A stretch of 64,000 bases of DNA from Pedobacter sp. UBA4863 (lineage in GTDB: Bacteria; Bacteroidota; Bacteroidia; Sphingobacteriales; Sphingobacteriaceae), in the NCBI RefSeq assembly GCF_002399615.1, contig NZ_DHDZ01000059.1, positions 82,267-146,266 of the forward strand, read 5' to 3'. Position 1 is the first letter of the stretch, and each line of letters begins with the position of its first letter. Both the position numbers and the translations under genes were made by a program. Positions 9,079-18,347 of this stretch are shown here, in pieces. The notes beneath the pieces are model-generated. The model searched no databases and was not told the DNA's origin. It saw nothing but the letters and a program-made list of their open reading frames with translations.

Positions 9079-9826
9079 GAGAGAGGTTTCTGTAATTATG
9101 CCATCTTATAATTCAGAAAGGTTTATAAGAAAGGCTATCGAATCTGTGTTAAAGCAAACCTATAAAGAATGGGAATTGATAATTATTGATGATTATTCAA
9201 CAGATTATTCAAGAAGTATAATAGAAGAGTTTTGTAAAATAGATACTCGTATTAAATTAATTATAAACAGTCAAAATATGGGCGTTGCAGAATCTAGAAA
9301 TCTAGGAATGAAAAATGCTCGTTTTGATTATATCTCGTTTCTCGATTCTGATGATGTTTGGCATGAAAAGAAGTTAGAACTGCAATGTGCTTTTATGCAA
9401 GACAATAATTCGGCTATATCTTTCACTCAATATTATAGGATAAATGCTAATGGTTCTATAATCGGATCAGTAAACAGAGTGCCTGACCATGTTACTTATC
9501 AGAAGCTGTTGAACGGTAATGTGATTGCAATGTCGACCTCAATGTTTGATGCTAGGTTAGTAGACATAGTTTATTTCGATAAAATTGGGCATGAAGATTA
9601 TCTGTTTTGGCTAAAAATGCTTAAAACAAATGCACTTGCAAAAGGTTTAAATCATAAGTTGATGTTCTATCGGGTGCATTCCTCATCATTGTCTTCTAAA
9701 AAGTTTACCGCCGTTGGTTATACTTGGCGTATTTATAGAAATAAACTAAAGTTTAACTGGTTAAAAAGCGCATACTATTTTACTGTTCACGAAGTTAATG
9801 CGATAAAAAAGAGACTAGGTCTATGA
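9071..9826 (+). CDS. Glycosyltransferase family 2 (GT-A)
   Basis: A 251-residue GT2 protein. It opens with VSVIMPSYNSERFIRKAIES, has WELIIIDDYSTDYS for nucleotide binding, and the DXD-type FLDSDDVWHEKKLE near residues 91-105. HEDYLFWLKM is the later conserved acidic motif. Start and stop overlap the flanking genes by 8 and 4 bases, so it is embedded in the same operon. It is one of two GT2 proteins of the locus. Sugar specificity is unknown. Confidence 0.9.
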   Translation: MHKREVSVIMPSYNSERFIRKAIESVLKQTYKEWELIIIDDYSTDYSRSIIEEFCKIDTRIKLIINSQNMGVAESRNLGMKNARFDYISFLDSDDVWHEKKLELQCAFMQDNNSAISFTQYYRINANGSIIGSVNRVPDHVTYQKLLNGNVIAMSTSMFDARLVDIVYFDKIGHEDYLFWLKMLKTNALAKGLNHKLMFYRVHSSSLSSKKFTAVGYTWRIYRNKLKFNWLKSAYYFTVHEVNAIKKRLGL

Positions 9827-10707
9827 AAATGCTTTTAACAGGTGGAAGCGGCTTCCTAGGTAAAGAAATTACTAAATATTTTAAAAATGGCGATATAATC
9901 TCGATGGGTCGAAGTAATTCAGATATAATTTGTGATTTATCTACTCAGATTCCAAACGTTTTGCCAGTAGATTTAGTTGTACATGCTGCAGGAAAAGCTC
10001 ATTCCGTTCCAAATACAGACGCCGAGAAACAGGAATTCTACGATGTAAATGTAAAAGGTACAGAAAATCTTCTAAAGGGAATAGAACAAGCTTATTCTTT
10101 GCCAAAAGCCTTTATTTTTATTAGTTCAGTGTCAGTGTATGGTGCCGAAAGCGGCATAGGTATAGATGAAAACCAAGCTTTGGCTGCAATAGATGCTTAT
10201 GGGCATAGTAAAATTCAAGCGGAAAAAATTGTTGAAGATTGGTGTCTTGAAAACAATGTCATTTGTGGTATTTTAAGATTACCGCTTTTAGTCGGTCCTA
10301 ATCCACCAGGCAATTTGGGAGCTATGATTAAAGGAATCAGAAATGGCTATTATTTTAACGTAGGAGGTGGAAAGGCGAGGAAAAGTATGGTGATGGCTGA
10401 TGATGTTGCCGCTATCATTACGAAGGTAGCCCAAGTGGGCGGTATATATAACCTTACTGATGGTACCCATCCTAGTTTCAACGAATTATCGGCACATATT
10501 TCAAACCAGTTAAATAAAAAACCCATACTCAATATGCCAGTCGGTTTTGCTAAGACTTTGGCGAAAATAGGGGATTTGGTTCCGCAATTTCCATTAAACT
10601 CGAAAAAGCTTGAAAAAATCACTTCTGATTTAACATTTAATGATGATAAAGCGAGGTCTATATTGGCTTGGTCGCCTCGTTCAGTTTTGGACTCTTTTAA
10701 GCTATAG
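9823..10707 (+). CDS. SDR 4-reductase/epimerase of the priming sugar (WbpV/WreQ-like)
   Basis: A 294-residue SDR with the N-terminal LLTGGSGFLGKEI, the segment FIFISSVSVYGAESG and the catalytic YGHSK. It is followed by a WecA/WbpL-type phosphoglycosyl transferase and a WbpM/CapD-type 4,6-dehydratase. The same trio in other bacteria (for example WreV-WreQ-WreU for QuiNAc) makes and loads the first sugar. By that analogy it would reduce or epimerise UDP-4-keto-6-deoxy-GlcNAc to UDP-QuiNAc or UDP-FucNAc. The family is well supported; the product is inferred. Confidence 0.8.
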   Translation: MKMLLTGGSGFLGKEITKYFKNGDIISMGRSNSDIICDLSTQIPNVLPVDLVVHAAGKAHSVPNTDAEKQEFYDVNVKGTENLLKGIEQAYSLPKAFIFISSVSVYGAESGIGIDENQALAAIDAYGHSKIQAEKIVEDWCLENNVICGILRLPLLVGPNPPGNLGAMIKGIRNGYYFNVGGGKARKSMVMADDVAAIITKVAQVGGIYNLTDGTHPSFNELSAHISNQLNKKPILNMPVGFAKTLAKIGDLVPQFPLNSKKLEKITSDLTFNDDKARSILAWSPRSVLDSFKL

Positions 10708-10811
10708 CTATTGCTACCTTATCCCTAGGTCACAAGTAAAGTTTAAGTAGGGATAGAGTACTACGGGAGTACTAATCTATGCTTCCATAACAATTTTATT
10801 TTCAGGACTTA

Positions 10812-11786
10812 ATGCAAAATTCAATTCTACTTCTATATTTTGTTCTTTTTGTAATTTTAGAACTCATCTATTTCAAACTGGCCGACCGATTCAATATCAT
10901 CGATAAGCCCAACCATCGTAGTTCACATACAAGTATCACCATTCGAGGCGGCGGTATTATATTCCCAATATCAGTTTTGGTATATGCGATGATAAACAAC
11001 TTTCCTTATCCTTATTTCGTAATTGGTTTGTTTTCCATATCAATCGTTAGCTTCTTAGACGATATCTTAACGCTAAACAATAAAGTGCGCTTAGGCATAC
11101 ATTTAAGTTCAGTATTGTTGCTTTTTTTTCAATGGAATTTGTTCAGTTTAAATTGGTATTGCATACTCATCGCTTTGATCTTTGCCATCGCTACTATCAA
11201 TGCCTATAATTTTATGGATGGTATTAACGGCATTACTGGCGGCTATAGTTTGCTTACTATAGGTACTTTATATTATATTAATGAAAAACTGGTAGCTTTC
11301 ACTTCTCCAGAGCTTTTAATTGTAGTTGGCTTATCTTTAGTAGTATTCAATTTTTTCAACTTTAGAAAAAAAGCTAAATGTTTTGCCGGAGATGTTGGAA
11401 GTGTTGGCATGGCCTTTATTATACTATTTCTTATAGGACAACTGATTATAACCACACAAAATTTGTCTTATATTTTATTGCTTTTGGTTTATGGAACAGA
11501 TACTGCATTTACTGTATTATTTAGAAAAATAAGAGGAGAGAATATTTTTGTCGCCCATCGTAGTCATTTCTATCAATATTTGTGTAACCAGCTAGGATAT
11601 TCCCATCTTCTGGTGTCTTCTTTATATATAGCGGCACAACTATTGCTGAACGTTGCATTGATATCACTAAATCATGATATGATGAATTATTCTATGTATT
11701 TATTTTTAGCGTTCATTTCCATTTATCTCCTCTTACGTTTTAAACTCGAGGGAAAGCAGCAGCTATTAATGTCCTACAAGTACTAA
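10812..11786 (+). CDS. MraY/WecA-family phosphoglycosyl transferase (priming enzyme)
   Basis: Polytopic membrane enzyme of 324 residues that would load a UDP-HexNAc sugar phosphate onto undecaprenyl phosphate, starting the repeat unit. Family motifs are all visible: DKPNHRSSHTSITIRGGGI in the first cytoplasmic loop, FLDDI and NAYNFMDGINGITGGYS (aspartate-rich), CFAGDVGSVGMAF, and the carbohydrate-recognition HRSHFYQYL. Length and motifs favour WecA/WbpL over MraY. A 104-base gap separates it from the upstream SDR, more than elsewhere in the locus, so a separate promoter is possible. Confidence 0.92.
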   Translation: MQNSILLLYFVLFVILELIYFKLADRFNIIDKPNHRSSHTSITIRGGGIIFPISVLVYAMINNFPYPYFVIGLFSISIVSFLDDILTLNNKVRLGIHLSSVLLLFFQWNLFSLNWYCILIALIFAIATINAYNFMDGINGITGGYSLLTIGTLYYINEKLVAFTSPELLIVVGLSLVVFNFFNFRKKAKCFAGDVGSVGMAFIILFLIGQLIITTQNLSYILLLLVYGTDTAFTVLFRKIRGENIFVAHRSHFYQYLCNQLGYSHLLVSSLYIAAQLLLNVALISLNHDMMNYSMYLFLAFISIYLLLRFKLEGKQQLLMSYKY

Positions 11787-11842
11787 TGTAATAATTTTGA
11801 TGGAATATAAATATTATTGTACCTTAGTTAAAATTAGCTGCT

Positions 11843-13783
11843 TTGTTTGGTAAAATAAATATCGTCCCTCGTTGGATCATCTTCCTTCTCGATTTAGGCA
11901 TTTGTGCCATATCGCTAACTATAGCCTATACCGTAAAACTAAATTTAGAGTTATCGGCAATAGATCTGGTAGAGTTTAGTAGGAATATTCTTATTGCTGC
12001 CACCATAAATACCATTGTTTTTTTTAATGTAAAAACCTATGCAGGTATCATCCGTTATACCAGTGCACAAGATACATTCAGGATACTCTTTTCCGTAATC
12101 ATTAGTAATGGTCTGTTTGCATTGCTGAATTTTGCGATTACCGCTTTTGGGCATGCTCCCTATATCTCTAATACCGTTTTAATTGTCAACCTACTTACTT
12201 CTTTCCTTCTATTAATTTCCTATAGGGTATTGATCAAATATTTTTTCATGTACATTAAAAACCTAAACCTAGACAAGCGTAAAGTAATTGTATATGGGGC
12301 AGGCGAAGCTGGTTTGGCTACCAAAAGAACTTTTGACCATGATGGAAAGGTAAATAAAACCATTATGGCTTTTGTAGATGATGATGAACGTAAGGTAGGT
12401 AAAGCCATTGATGGGGTTAAAATTTTGAGTGCGCAGCACTTAGAAAAATTAATTATGGATCATGAGGTTGACGAGGTGATTTTTGCCTCATACACCATTC
12501 CCTTAGAGCGTAAAAATAGAATTGTAGATGTATGCTTGGAGCATGATGTAATGGTGTTAAATATACCACCTGCAGATGCTTGGGAAGGCGGTAAGCTCAA
12601 CAAGTCGCAAATCCAGACCATAAACATTGAAGATCTGTTGAACCGCAAACCTATAGAGATTGATGTGCAGGGCTTGCAGAACCAGTTGAAAGACAAGAGA
12701 ATATTAATCACGGGTGCTGCTGGCTCTATTGGTAGCGAAATTGTGCGTCAGCTAATGAATTTTGAGGTAGGGTTGATTATCCTTTGCGATCAATCTGAAA
12801 CAGCATTACATGACATCTATCTTGAGCTGGAAGAAAACCACAAAAACAATAATTTTCATGCGTTTATTGGCGATGTAAAAGATGAAAAGCGTATGGTGCA
12901 TTTGTTCGAGATGTATAAACCGCATTACGTTTACCATGCCGCAGCTTATAAGCATGTGCCATTAATGGAGGATAACCCTTGCGAGGCCATCAAGAATAAT
13001 GTGCAGGGCACTAAAATGATCGCAGATCTTTCGGTGAGGTACGGGGTACAAAAATTTGTAATGGTTTCTACCGATAAGGCCGTAAACCCGACCAATATTA
13101 TGGGGGCTTCTAAACGAATTGCGGAGATTTATGTACAATCACTTAGTAATTCGTTAACACAAAAAGACTTTGTGTTTAGCAATGGATTAAGCTATATCAA
13201 TGATTTGGATGTTAAGCCCATTACTAAATTTATTACGACTAGATTTGGAAATGTATTGGGCTCAAACGGTTCGGTTATCCCTCGCTTTAAACAGCAGATA
13301 GAAAAAGGTGGCCCTGTTACGGTAACACACCCCGAAATTACCAGATATTTCATGACTATCCCAGAAGCATGCCGTTTAGTTTTAGAAGCTGGCTGTATGG
13401 GCAAAGGCGGAGAGATTTTCGTATTTGATATGGGGAAATCGGTAAAAATTGTAGAGTTGGCTAAAAAAATGATCCGCTTGGCAGGATTAATCCCAAATCA
13501 AGATATTAAAATTCAATATTCTGGCTTGCGACCTGGCGAAAAACTGTTCGAAGAGCTTTTGAATGATAATGAAAATACTTTACCTACCCATCATGAACAA
13601 ATTATGATAGGCAGAGTGAGAGAGTATGTTTTTGATGATGTGGAGCGCCAAATTTACTCCTTGATCAATTATGCAAACATAAATGATGACAGGCAGGTAG
13701 TGATAGGAATGAAGAAGTTAGTAGTCGAGTTCAAAAGTAAAAATTCCGTTTTCGAAGAGTTAGACGGAGCAATTAATGACTAA
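11843..13783 (+). CDS. Membrane-anchored UDP-HexNAc 4,6-dehydratase (WbpM/CapD-like)
   Basis: A 646-residue protein with four N-terminal membrane helices (about residues 8-135) and two nucleotide-binding domains. The first carries VIVYGAGEAG. The catalytic SDR domain begins RILITGAAGSIGSEIVRQL, and its active site has VSTDKAVNPTNIMGASKR, where methionine takes the usual tyrosine position as in WbpM/FlmA proteins. It converts UDP-GlcNAc to UDP-4-keto-6-deoxy-HexNAc. The start is TTG (11843): no ATG precedes it in frame, and MFGKINIVPRW is the usual beginning of such proteins. It overlaps the next gene by 8 bases. Confidence 0.92.
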   Translation: MFGKINIVPRWIIFLLDLGICAISLTIAYTVKLNLELSAIDLVEFSRNILIAATINTIVFFNVKTYAGIIRYTSAQDTFRILFSVIISNGLFALLNFAITAFGHAPYISNTVLIVNLLTSFLLLISYRVLIKYFFMYIKNLNLDKRKVIVYGAGEAGLATKRTFDHDGKVNKTIMAFVDDDERKVGKAIDGVKILSAQHLEKLIMDHEVDEVIFASYTIPLERKNRIVDVCLEHDVMVLNIPPADAWEGGKLNKSQIQTINIEDLLNRKPIEIDVQGLQNQLKDKRILITGAAGSIGSEIVRQLMNFEVGLIILCDQSETALHDIYLELEENHKNNNFHAFIGDVKDEKRMVHLFEMYKPHYVYHAAAYKHVPLMEDNPCEAIKNNVQGTKMIADLSVRYGVQKFVMVSTDKAVNPTNIMGASKRIAEIYVQSLSNSLTQKDFVFSNGLSYINDLDVKPITKFITTRFGNVLGSNGSVIPRFKQQIEKGGPVTVTHPEITRYFMTIPEACRLVLEAGCMGKGGEIFVFDMGKSVKIVELAKKMIRLAGLIPNQDIKIQYSGLRPGEKLFEELLNDNENTLPTHHEQIMIGRVREYVFDDVERQIYSLINYANINDDRQVVIGMKKLVVEFKSKNSVFEELDGAIND

Positions 13784-15410
13784 AAAATTAATGAAGAAGT
13801 ATACTATAATGGCCAGTTTAATGGCCTTTTTTGTTTTTAGTGCAAAAGCGCAGGAAAATAACACTGCAAATCAAAATATCTTACACGATTATCAACTCTA
13901 TCAAAAGCTAAATAGATCAGTTTACGATACCAAAACTAAATTCCATTCTTCAATTAGGGGATTTTATGCAGATGATATGAAGTTGAAATCTGCTTATGAT
14001 TCTTTAATGAATTATGGTACCGACACACTGAATAGGAGAAGCTGGGTTCATCGCAAGTTGTTTCAAGAACATTTAATTCAGTTTAAAACTGATGAATATA
14101 ATATCTTTGCTGACTTTCTTGCTGATTTTCAGATTGGTAAAGATTTTAAATCTGATAGAAGTACGTGGTTAAATACTCGTGGTTTTCAGGTAGGAGGCAA
14201 TGTTGGGGAGCAATTTTCATTCTATTTAAATGGTTTAGAAAATCAGGGCAAATTTGCAACTTATGTGAATGATTATATAGTGGCTAACCAAGTTGTGCCT
14301 GGGCAAGGTTATGGTAAGCTAAGTACTGAGCAACAAGATTGGGCCTATGTAACCGCCTTGCTTTCTTATACGCCTAATAAATATTTGAACTTTGCCTTGG
14401 GTTACGATAAAAACTTTGTAGGCGATGGTTATCGTTCGGTACTCCTATCAGATGTATCATCTAATTACTCGTTTTTTAGAATGAGGGCAAGTTTAGGGAG
14501 CTTACAATACCAAACCATTTATGCTTATATGTTAGATCCTGGCGCACCTAAATTAACCAATGATAGAAGACTAGGCGATAGAGGGAAATGGATGGCTGCA
14601 CATTATTTAGATTGGAATGCAACGAATAGACTATCGGTAGGTTTCTTCCAAGCGGTAACTTGGGCCGATGCCGAGGTAGAAGGGAAACGGGGTTTCGATT
14701 TTAATTACATCCATCCTTTTATTTTTACTAGGCCAGTAGAAAATACAAATACCACCTCGCCAGATAAAATGCGCCTAGGACTAAATGTAAAATACGAGCT
14801 ATTGAAAAAAACAGCGTTGTACGGACAGTTTATGTTCGACGAATTTACTGCCAAAGAGTTTTTTAAAGGCGATGGCTATTGGGCAAATAAATGGGCCATT
14901 CAGCTAGGACTTAGAGGAGCCGATTTGTTCAGCATAGCTAAATTGAACTATTTGGCCGAGTTTAATACTGCCCGACCTTATACTTATGCGCACTTTGACC
15001 GGCTTTCTAACTATTCCAATTACAGTGAGCCACTAGCGCACCCGTATGGGGCCAACTTTAGAGAGTTTTTAGGCTTGTTAAATTATAGCGTTAAGAAATT
15101 CGATTTTCAAGGGCAAGCTTTATACTCGGCTTACGGCTTAGATCCCGCAGGGGCAAATTACGGTAAAGATATTTTTAAGAGCTATAATACGCGTTCTGTA
15201 CAATATGGCAGCCATGTTGGCCAAGGTATTTTAACAGAGCTTTATATGTTGCAAGGAAAAGTGGCTTATTTGCTAAATCCAAAATATAATTTAAGGTTAG
15301 AGCTAGGCGGGGTGCTTAGACAAGAAAAAAATAGTTTGGTGAGCCATAAAACGGCCATGGTTACTTTTGGGTTAAAGACCAGTTTTAGGAACTTGTATTA
15401 CGATTTCTAA
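13776..15410 (+). CDS. Wzi/RemB-like outer-membrane beta-barrel protein
   Basis: A 544-residue exported protein with an N-terminal signal peptide ending near FVFSAKAQ. The body is rich in alternating aromatic/polar strands and ends in an aromatic residue (NLYYDF), as outer-membrane barrels do. Segments such as GYDKNFVGDGYRSVLLSD are typical of the Bacteroidota group annotated as capsule assembly Wzi or gliding protein RemB. The start overlaps the 4,6-dehydratase by 8 bases, so it belongs to the polysaccharide operon. A role in attaching or organising surface polysaccharide is likely. The initiator may instead be the methionine at codon 6. Confidence 0.75.
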   Translation: MTKKLMKKYTIMASLMAFFVFSAKAQENNTANQNILHDYQLYQKLNRSVYDTKTKFHSSIRGFYADDMKLKSAYDSLMNYGTDTLNRRSWVHRKLFQEHLIQFKTDEYNIFADFLADFQIGKDFKSDRSTWLNTRGFQVGGNVGEQFSFYLNGLENQGKFATYVNDYIVANQVVPGQGYGKLSTEQQDWAYVTALLSYTPNKYLNFALGYDKNFVGDGYRSVLLSDVSSNYSFFRMRASLGSLQYQTIYAYMLDPGAPKLTNDRRLGDRGKWMAAHYLDWNATNRLSVGFFQAVTWADAEVEGKRGFDFNYIHPFIFTRPVENTNTTSPDKMRLGLNVKYELLKKTALYGQFMFDEFTAKEFFKGDGYWANKWAIQLGLRGADLFSIAKLNYLAEFNTARPYTYAHFDRLSNYSNYSEPLAHPYGANFREFLGLLNYSVKKFDFQGQALYSAYGLDPAGANYGKDIFKSYNTRSVQYGSHVGQGILTELYMLQGKVAYLLNPKYNLRLELGGVLRQEKNSLVSHKTAMVTFGLKTSFRNLYYDF

Positions 15411-15440
15411 GCGGGCACTTTTTAAAACTTAATCAACTAG

Positions 15441-15478
15441 AAAGTCTTCAGTTTTGCTACTGAAGACTTTTTTTGTGT
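15441..15478 (+). terminator. Intrinsic terminator of the polysaccharide operon
   Basis: A perfect 12-bp stem (AAAGTCTTCAGT with ACTGAAGACTTT) around a 6-base loop, followed by a T-run. It lies 30 bases after the Wzi/RemB-like stop codon and marks the end of the polysaccharide transcription unit. Confidence 0.9.
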
Positions 15479-15562
15479 TATAAAACATTTGTATTGCCCA
15501 TCAATAATGTCGATTTTTGTATTTATCCCATTCATTTTTAGGGGAAACAATTTTAATACGAA

Positions 15563-15991
15563 ATGAAAATACCATTGGTCTTAGTTTCCTTTTTGTTTTG
15601 CAGTCAAGTTTTTGCCCAAACCAAAGGCGATGTTGTTGTAGTAAAAGACCCGTTGATAGACAGCCTTATTGCAAAACGAATTGAATTGAATAAGGCAAGA
15701 CCAACCACCACTAATCCTACAAGTAATGCTATGGTGTCTTCAATGGGCTACAGGGTGCAAATTTATTACGGTTCTGATAGGCGAGAGGTTTTTTCGCAGC
15801 AAGCACAATTTAAATCAAGTTATCCTAAATTAAATACCTATATCACTTATAAAGAGCCCAATTACTATCTGCGAGTTGGTGATTATAGGACAAGGCTAGA
15901 AGCTCAGAAGTTTCTTAACGAATTACGGCCAAGCTATCCAACGCTGTTTATTTTTAGAGAGAAGATAAATGCACCAATTTTAGAGCAATAA
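15563..15991 (+). CDS. Secreted SPOR-domain protein
   Basis: Small exported protein of 142 residues with a signal peptide ending at VFAQ (about residue 19). The C-terminal part, from about residue 62 (YRVQIYYGSDRREVFSQQ) to FIFREKI, matches the SPOR fold, which binds denuded glycan strands of peptidoglycan, often at division sites. The linker is Thr/Asn rich. It is a single gene after the terminator of the polysaccharide operon. Its cellular role beyond wall binding is not evident. Confidence 0.8.
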   Translation: MKIPLVLVSFLFCSQVFAQTKGDVVVVKDPLIDSLIAKRIELNKARPTTTNPTSNAMVSSMGYRVQIYYGSDRREVFSQQAQFKSSYPKLNTYITYKEPNYYLRVGDYRTRLEAQKFLNELRPSYPTLFIFREKINAPILEQ

Positions 15992-16089
15992 AATTAGTTG
16001 GTTAATTGTTGAAGCTGTTTAATCGGTTAACCGAGAAGCACGCTAAACCAAAAAACAAACCAACTAACCATCCAAAAAACTAAAAAACG

Positions 16090-17271
16090 ATGAAACAAAA
16101 AATACAAGAACTATCTGCTCAAATATTTAATGAAGTAGTAGGTTTTCGCCAACATATACATGCTAATCCAGAACTGTCTTTTCACGAGTACGAAACGTCA
16201 AAATACGTTAAAGATAAACTAAAAGCTTGGGGCATTCCATTTACAGAAATGGCCAATACGGGCGTGGTAGGTTTAATTACAGGCAGTAAACCTTCAGACC
16301 AAGTTATCGCCTTGCGTGCCGATATGGATGCTTTGCCAATTACTGAAGCTAATGATAAGCCTTACAAATCTAAAAACGAAGGTGTAATGCATGCTTGCGG
16401 ACATGATGTGCATACTTCTTCATTGTTGGGTACGGCCTATATCCTTAACCAATTAAAGGATGATTTCGCCGGAACGATAAAGTTGGTGTTTCAACCTGCA
16501 GAAGAGTTATTGCCCGGCGGTGCCAGTATCATGATCAAGGAAGGGGTGTTGGAAAACCCGAAACCACAGGCAATGGTTGGCCAACATGTTTTACCCATGA
16601 TGGATGCGGGTAAAGTAGGTTTCCGTTCGGGAATTTATATGGCCTCTACCGATGAGCTGTACGTAACGGTTACCGGTAAAGGTGGCCACGGAGCGCAGCC
16701 ACATCAAAACATTGATCCGGTAGTAATTACTGCACACATTATTGTAGCCTTGCAGCAAATTGTTAGCCGCAAAGCCGATCCGCGTTTACCATCGGTGCTT
16801 TCGTTTGGAAAAGTAATGGCCAATGGGGCAACCAACATTATCCCTAACGAAGTAAAGTTAGCAGGAACTTTTAGGACATTGGATGAAGATTGGAGAAACG
16901 AAGCTCATCGTTTAATGAAAAAAATGGCCGAAGGTATTGCCGATAGCATGGGCGGAAGCTGCCATTTTGATATTCATAGGGGCTATCCTTTCTTAATTAA
17001 CGAAGAAAAGCTGACGGCCAATGCACGTACTTTTGCCGAAGACTATTTAGGGAAGGAAAATGTTGTTGATTTAGATATTTGGATGGCAGCCGAAGATTTT
17101 GCTTACTATTCGCAAGTAACTAACGCTTGTTTTTATCGTTTAGGTACAGGCAATACAGAGAAAGATACCAAACATTCTGTGCATACCCCTAATTTTGATA
17201 TAGATGAAGATGCGTTAAAAAACTCGACAGGATTAATGGCTTACATTGCATTGAAACAATTAGGTAATTAA
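16090..17271 (+). CDS. M20-family amidohydrolase (N-acyl-amino-acid hydrolase type)
   Basis: A 393-residue metallopeptidase-like hydrolase of the M20D group, predicted to cleave N-acylated amino acids or related amides. Metal-binding motifs are visible: RQHIHANPELSFHEYET near the N-terminus, ALRADMDALPI, the HACGHDVH centre (about residues 101-108), and the FQPAEE catalytic glutamates. The lid/dimerisation domain contains KGGHGAQPHQNID. No signal peptide is seen, so it should be cytoplasmic. The natural substrate is not determinable. Confidence 0.9.
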   Translation: MKQKIQELSAQIFNEVVGFRQHIHANPELSFHEYETSKYVKDKLKAWGIPFTEMANTGVVGLITGSKPSDQVIALRADMDALPITEANDKPYKSKNEGVMHACGHDVHTSSLLGTAYILNQLKDDFAGTIKLVFQPAEELLPGGASIMIKEGVLENPKPQAMVGQHVLPMMDAGKVGFRSGIYMASTDELYVTVTGKGGHGAQPHQNIDPVVITAHIIVALQQIVSRKADPRLPSVLSFGKVMANGATNIIPNEVKLAGTFRTLDEDWRNEAHRLMKKMAEGIADSMGGSCHFDIHRGYPFLINEEKLTANARTFAEDYLGKENVVDLDIWMAAEDFAYYSQVTNACFYRLGTGNTEKDTKHSVHTPNFDIDEDALKNSTGLMAYIALKQLGN

Positions 17272-17301
17272 GTCACCCTAAATCTTCCAAAGGGAAGGCT
17301 T
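17272..17301. repeat. Degenerate copy of the CCCCTAAAGGGG palindrome family
   Basis: Directly after the amidohydrolase stop codon the sequence reads ACCCTAAATC then TTCCAAAGGGAA, which resembles the copy inside thrB (CCCCTAAATC then CCCTAAAGGGG). This is a similarity judged by eye in degenerate sequence. Confidence 0.45.
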
Positions 17302-17395
17302 TTAAAATTTAAGTTTGGCGTGGTCATTGCTCAGAATTAAGTAAGCACCCAAAAATTTGTCTTAGGGTTCTTCGTGCCTTTGTGGTTAATTATAT

Positions 17396-18346
17396 ATGAA
17401 AAGAATTTATTGCTTTATAGCTTGTATGTTATTTTTTGTTGCGGCAAAAGCACAACAAATACCTCGTTTTAATCCCGATACGATTAAGACAATTACACTC
17501 GATTCTGTGGTAAACATTAAAGCTAAGCGGTTAAGTATCGAAACGTTTATCGATGCCATCATTAACGACACCAGTTTTTATCAGGCATTTAGGAATATGA
17601 AAAAATACACCTTCATTGCCGAAAACCGTGTGTTTACTTACGATAAAAAAAATCAGGTTGATGGAAAGATTTACCGTAAAATACGCCATAATAATGATGG
17701 CCCGTATAAAATGGAATATCTAGTGAAAGAGGATAATGGCAAGGTTTACAAAAAGAATGGAAAATACCAGCTCTATACGGTAGAAATGTTCGATTACATT
17801 TTTATGAATGCCTATAATACCGATTTTATACCCCACGCTGCTCCAACTACCGGCAAGGGTAAAAAAACAGGGAATGAAGGTTACAAGGATAAATTAAAAA
17901 CCTTAATATTTAACCCGGGGCGACCAATAAAAGGAGTACCTTTTATTGGCAGTAAAACCGAAATATTTACAGCAAATATGCGCCAGTACTACGATTACGC
18001 TTTCCATAGTGGTACTTATTTAGATTCTATTCCTGTGTATAGGTTTAAGGTTTCGGTTAAGCCAGATTTATCTAAATGGACCAAAGATGGAATCATGATA
18101 AAAGAACTGGTCACTATTTTTGATAAACGCAACTTCGAAATTTTAGGGCGTTATGTGGATATGAAATACAGCAATATGCTTTTCGATTTTGATGTGCAGA
18201 TGAACATAGAGATGAGCTATTTTGACGAGGTAAAGCTGCCTACAAAAATTACCTATCAAGGCAATTGGGACTATCCGTTTAAAAAAGAAGAAAGAGCTAG
18301 CTTTTTGGTGCTACACAAAGATTACCGCTTGGGGAAAGGGAAGTAG
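17396..18346 (+). CDS. Exported protein of unknown function
   Basis: I do not recognise this 316-residue protein. It starts with a clear signal peptide (MKRIYCFIACMLFFVAAKAQ), so it is exported to the periplasm or outer membrane. The mature part has many lysines and aromatic residues, and later strand-like stretches such as DIQMNIEMSY-type alternation (MLFDFDVQMNIEMSYFDEV), suggesting a beta-rich fold. No cysteine lipobox is seen. It lies between an amidohydrolase and a convergent small exported protein, which gives no functional hint. Confidence 0.7.
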   Translation: MKRIYCFIACMLFFVAAKAQQIPRFNPDTIKTITLDSVVNIKAKRLSIETFIDAIINDTSFYQAFRNMKKYTFIAENRVFTYDKKNQVDGKIYRKIRHNNDGPYKMEYLVKEDNGKVYKKNGKYQLYTVEMFDYIFMNAYNTDFIPHAAPTTGKGKKTGNEGYKDKLKTLIFNPGRPIKGVPFIGSKTEIFTANMRQYYDYAFHSGTYLDSIPVYRFKVSVKPDLSKWTKDGIMIKELVTIFDKRNFEILGRYVDMKYSNMLFDFDVQMNIEMSYFDEVKLPTKITYQGNWDYPFKKEERASFLVLHKDYRLGKGK

Positions 18347-18347
18347 T

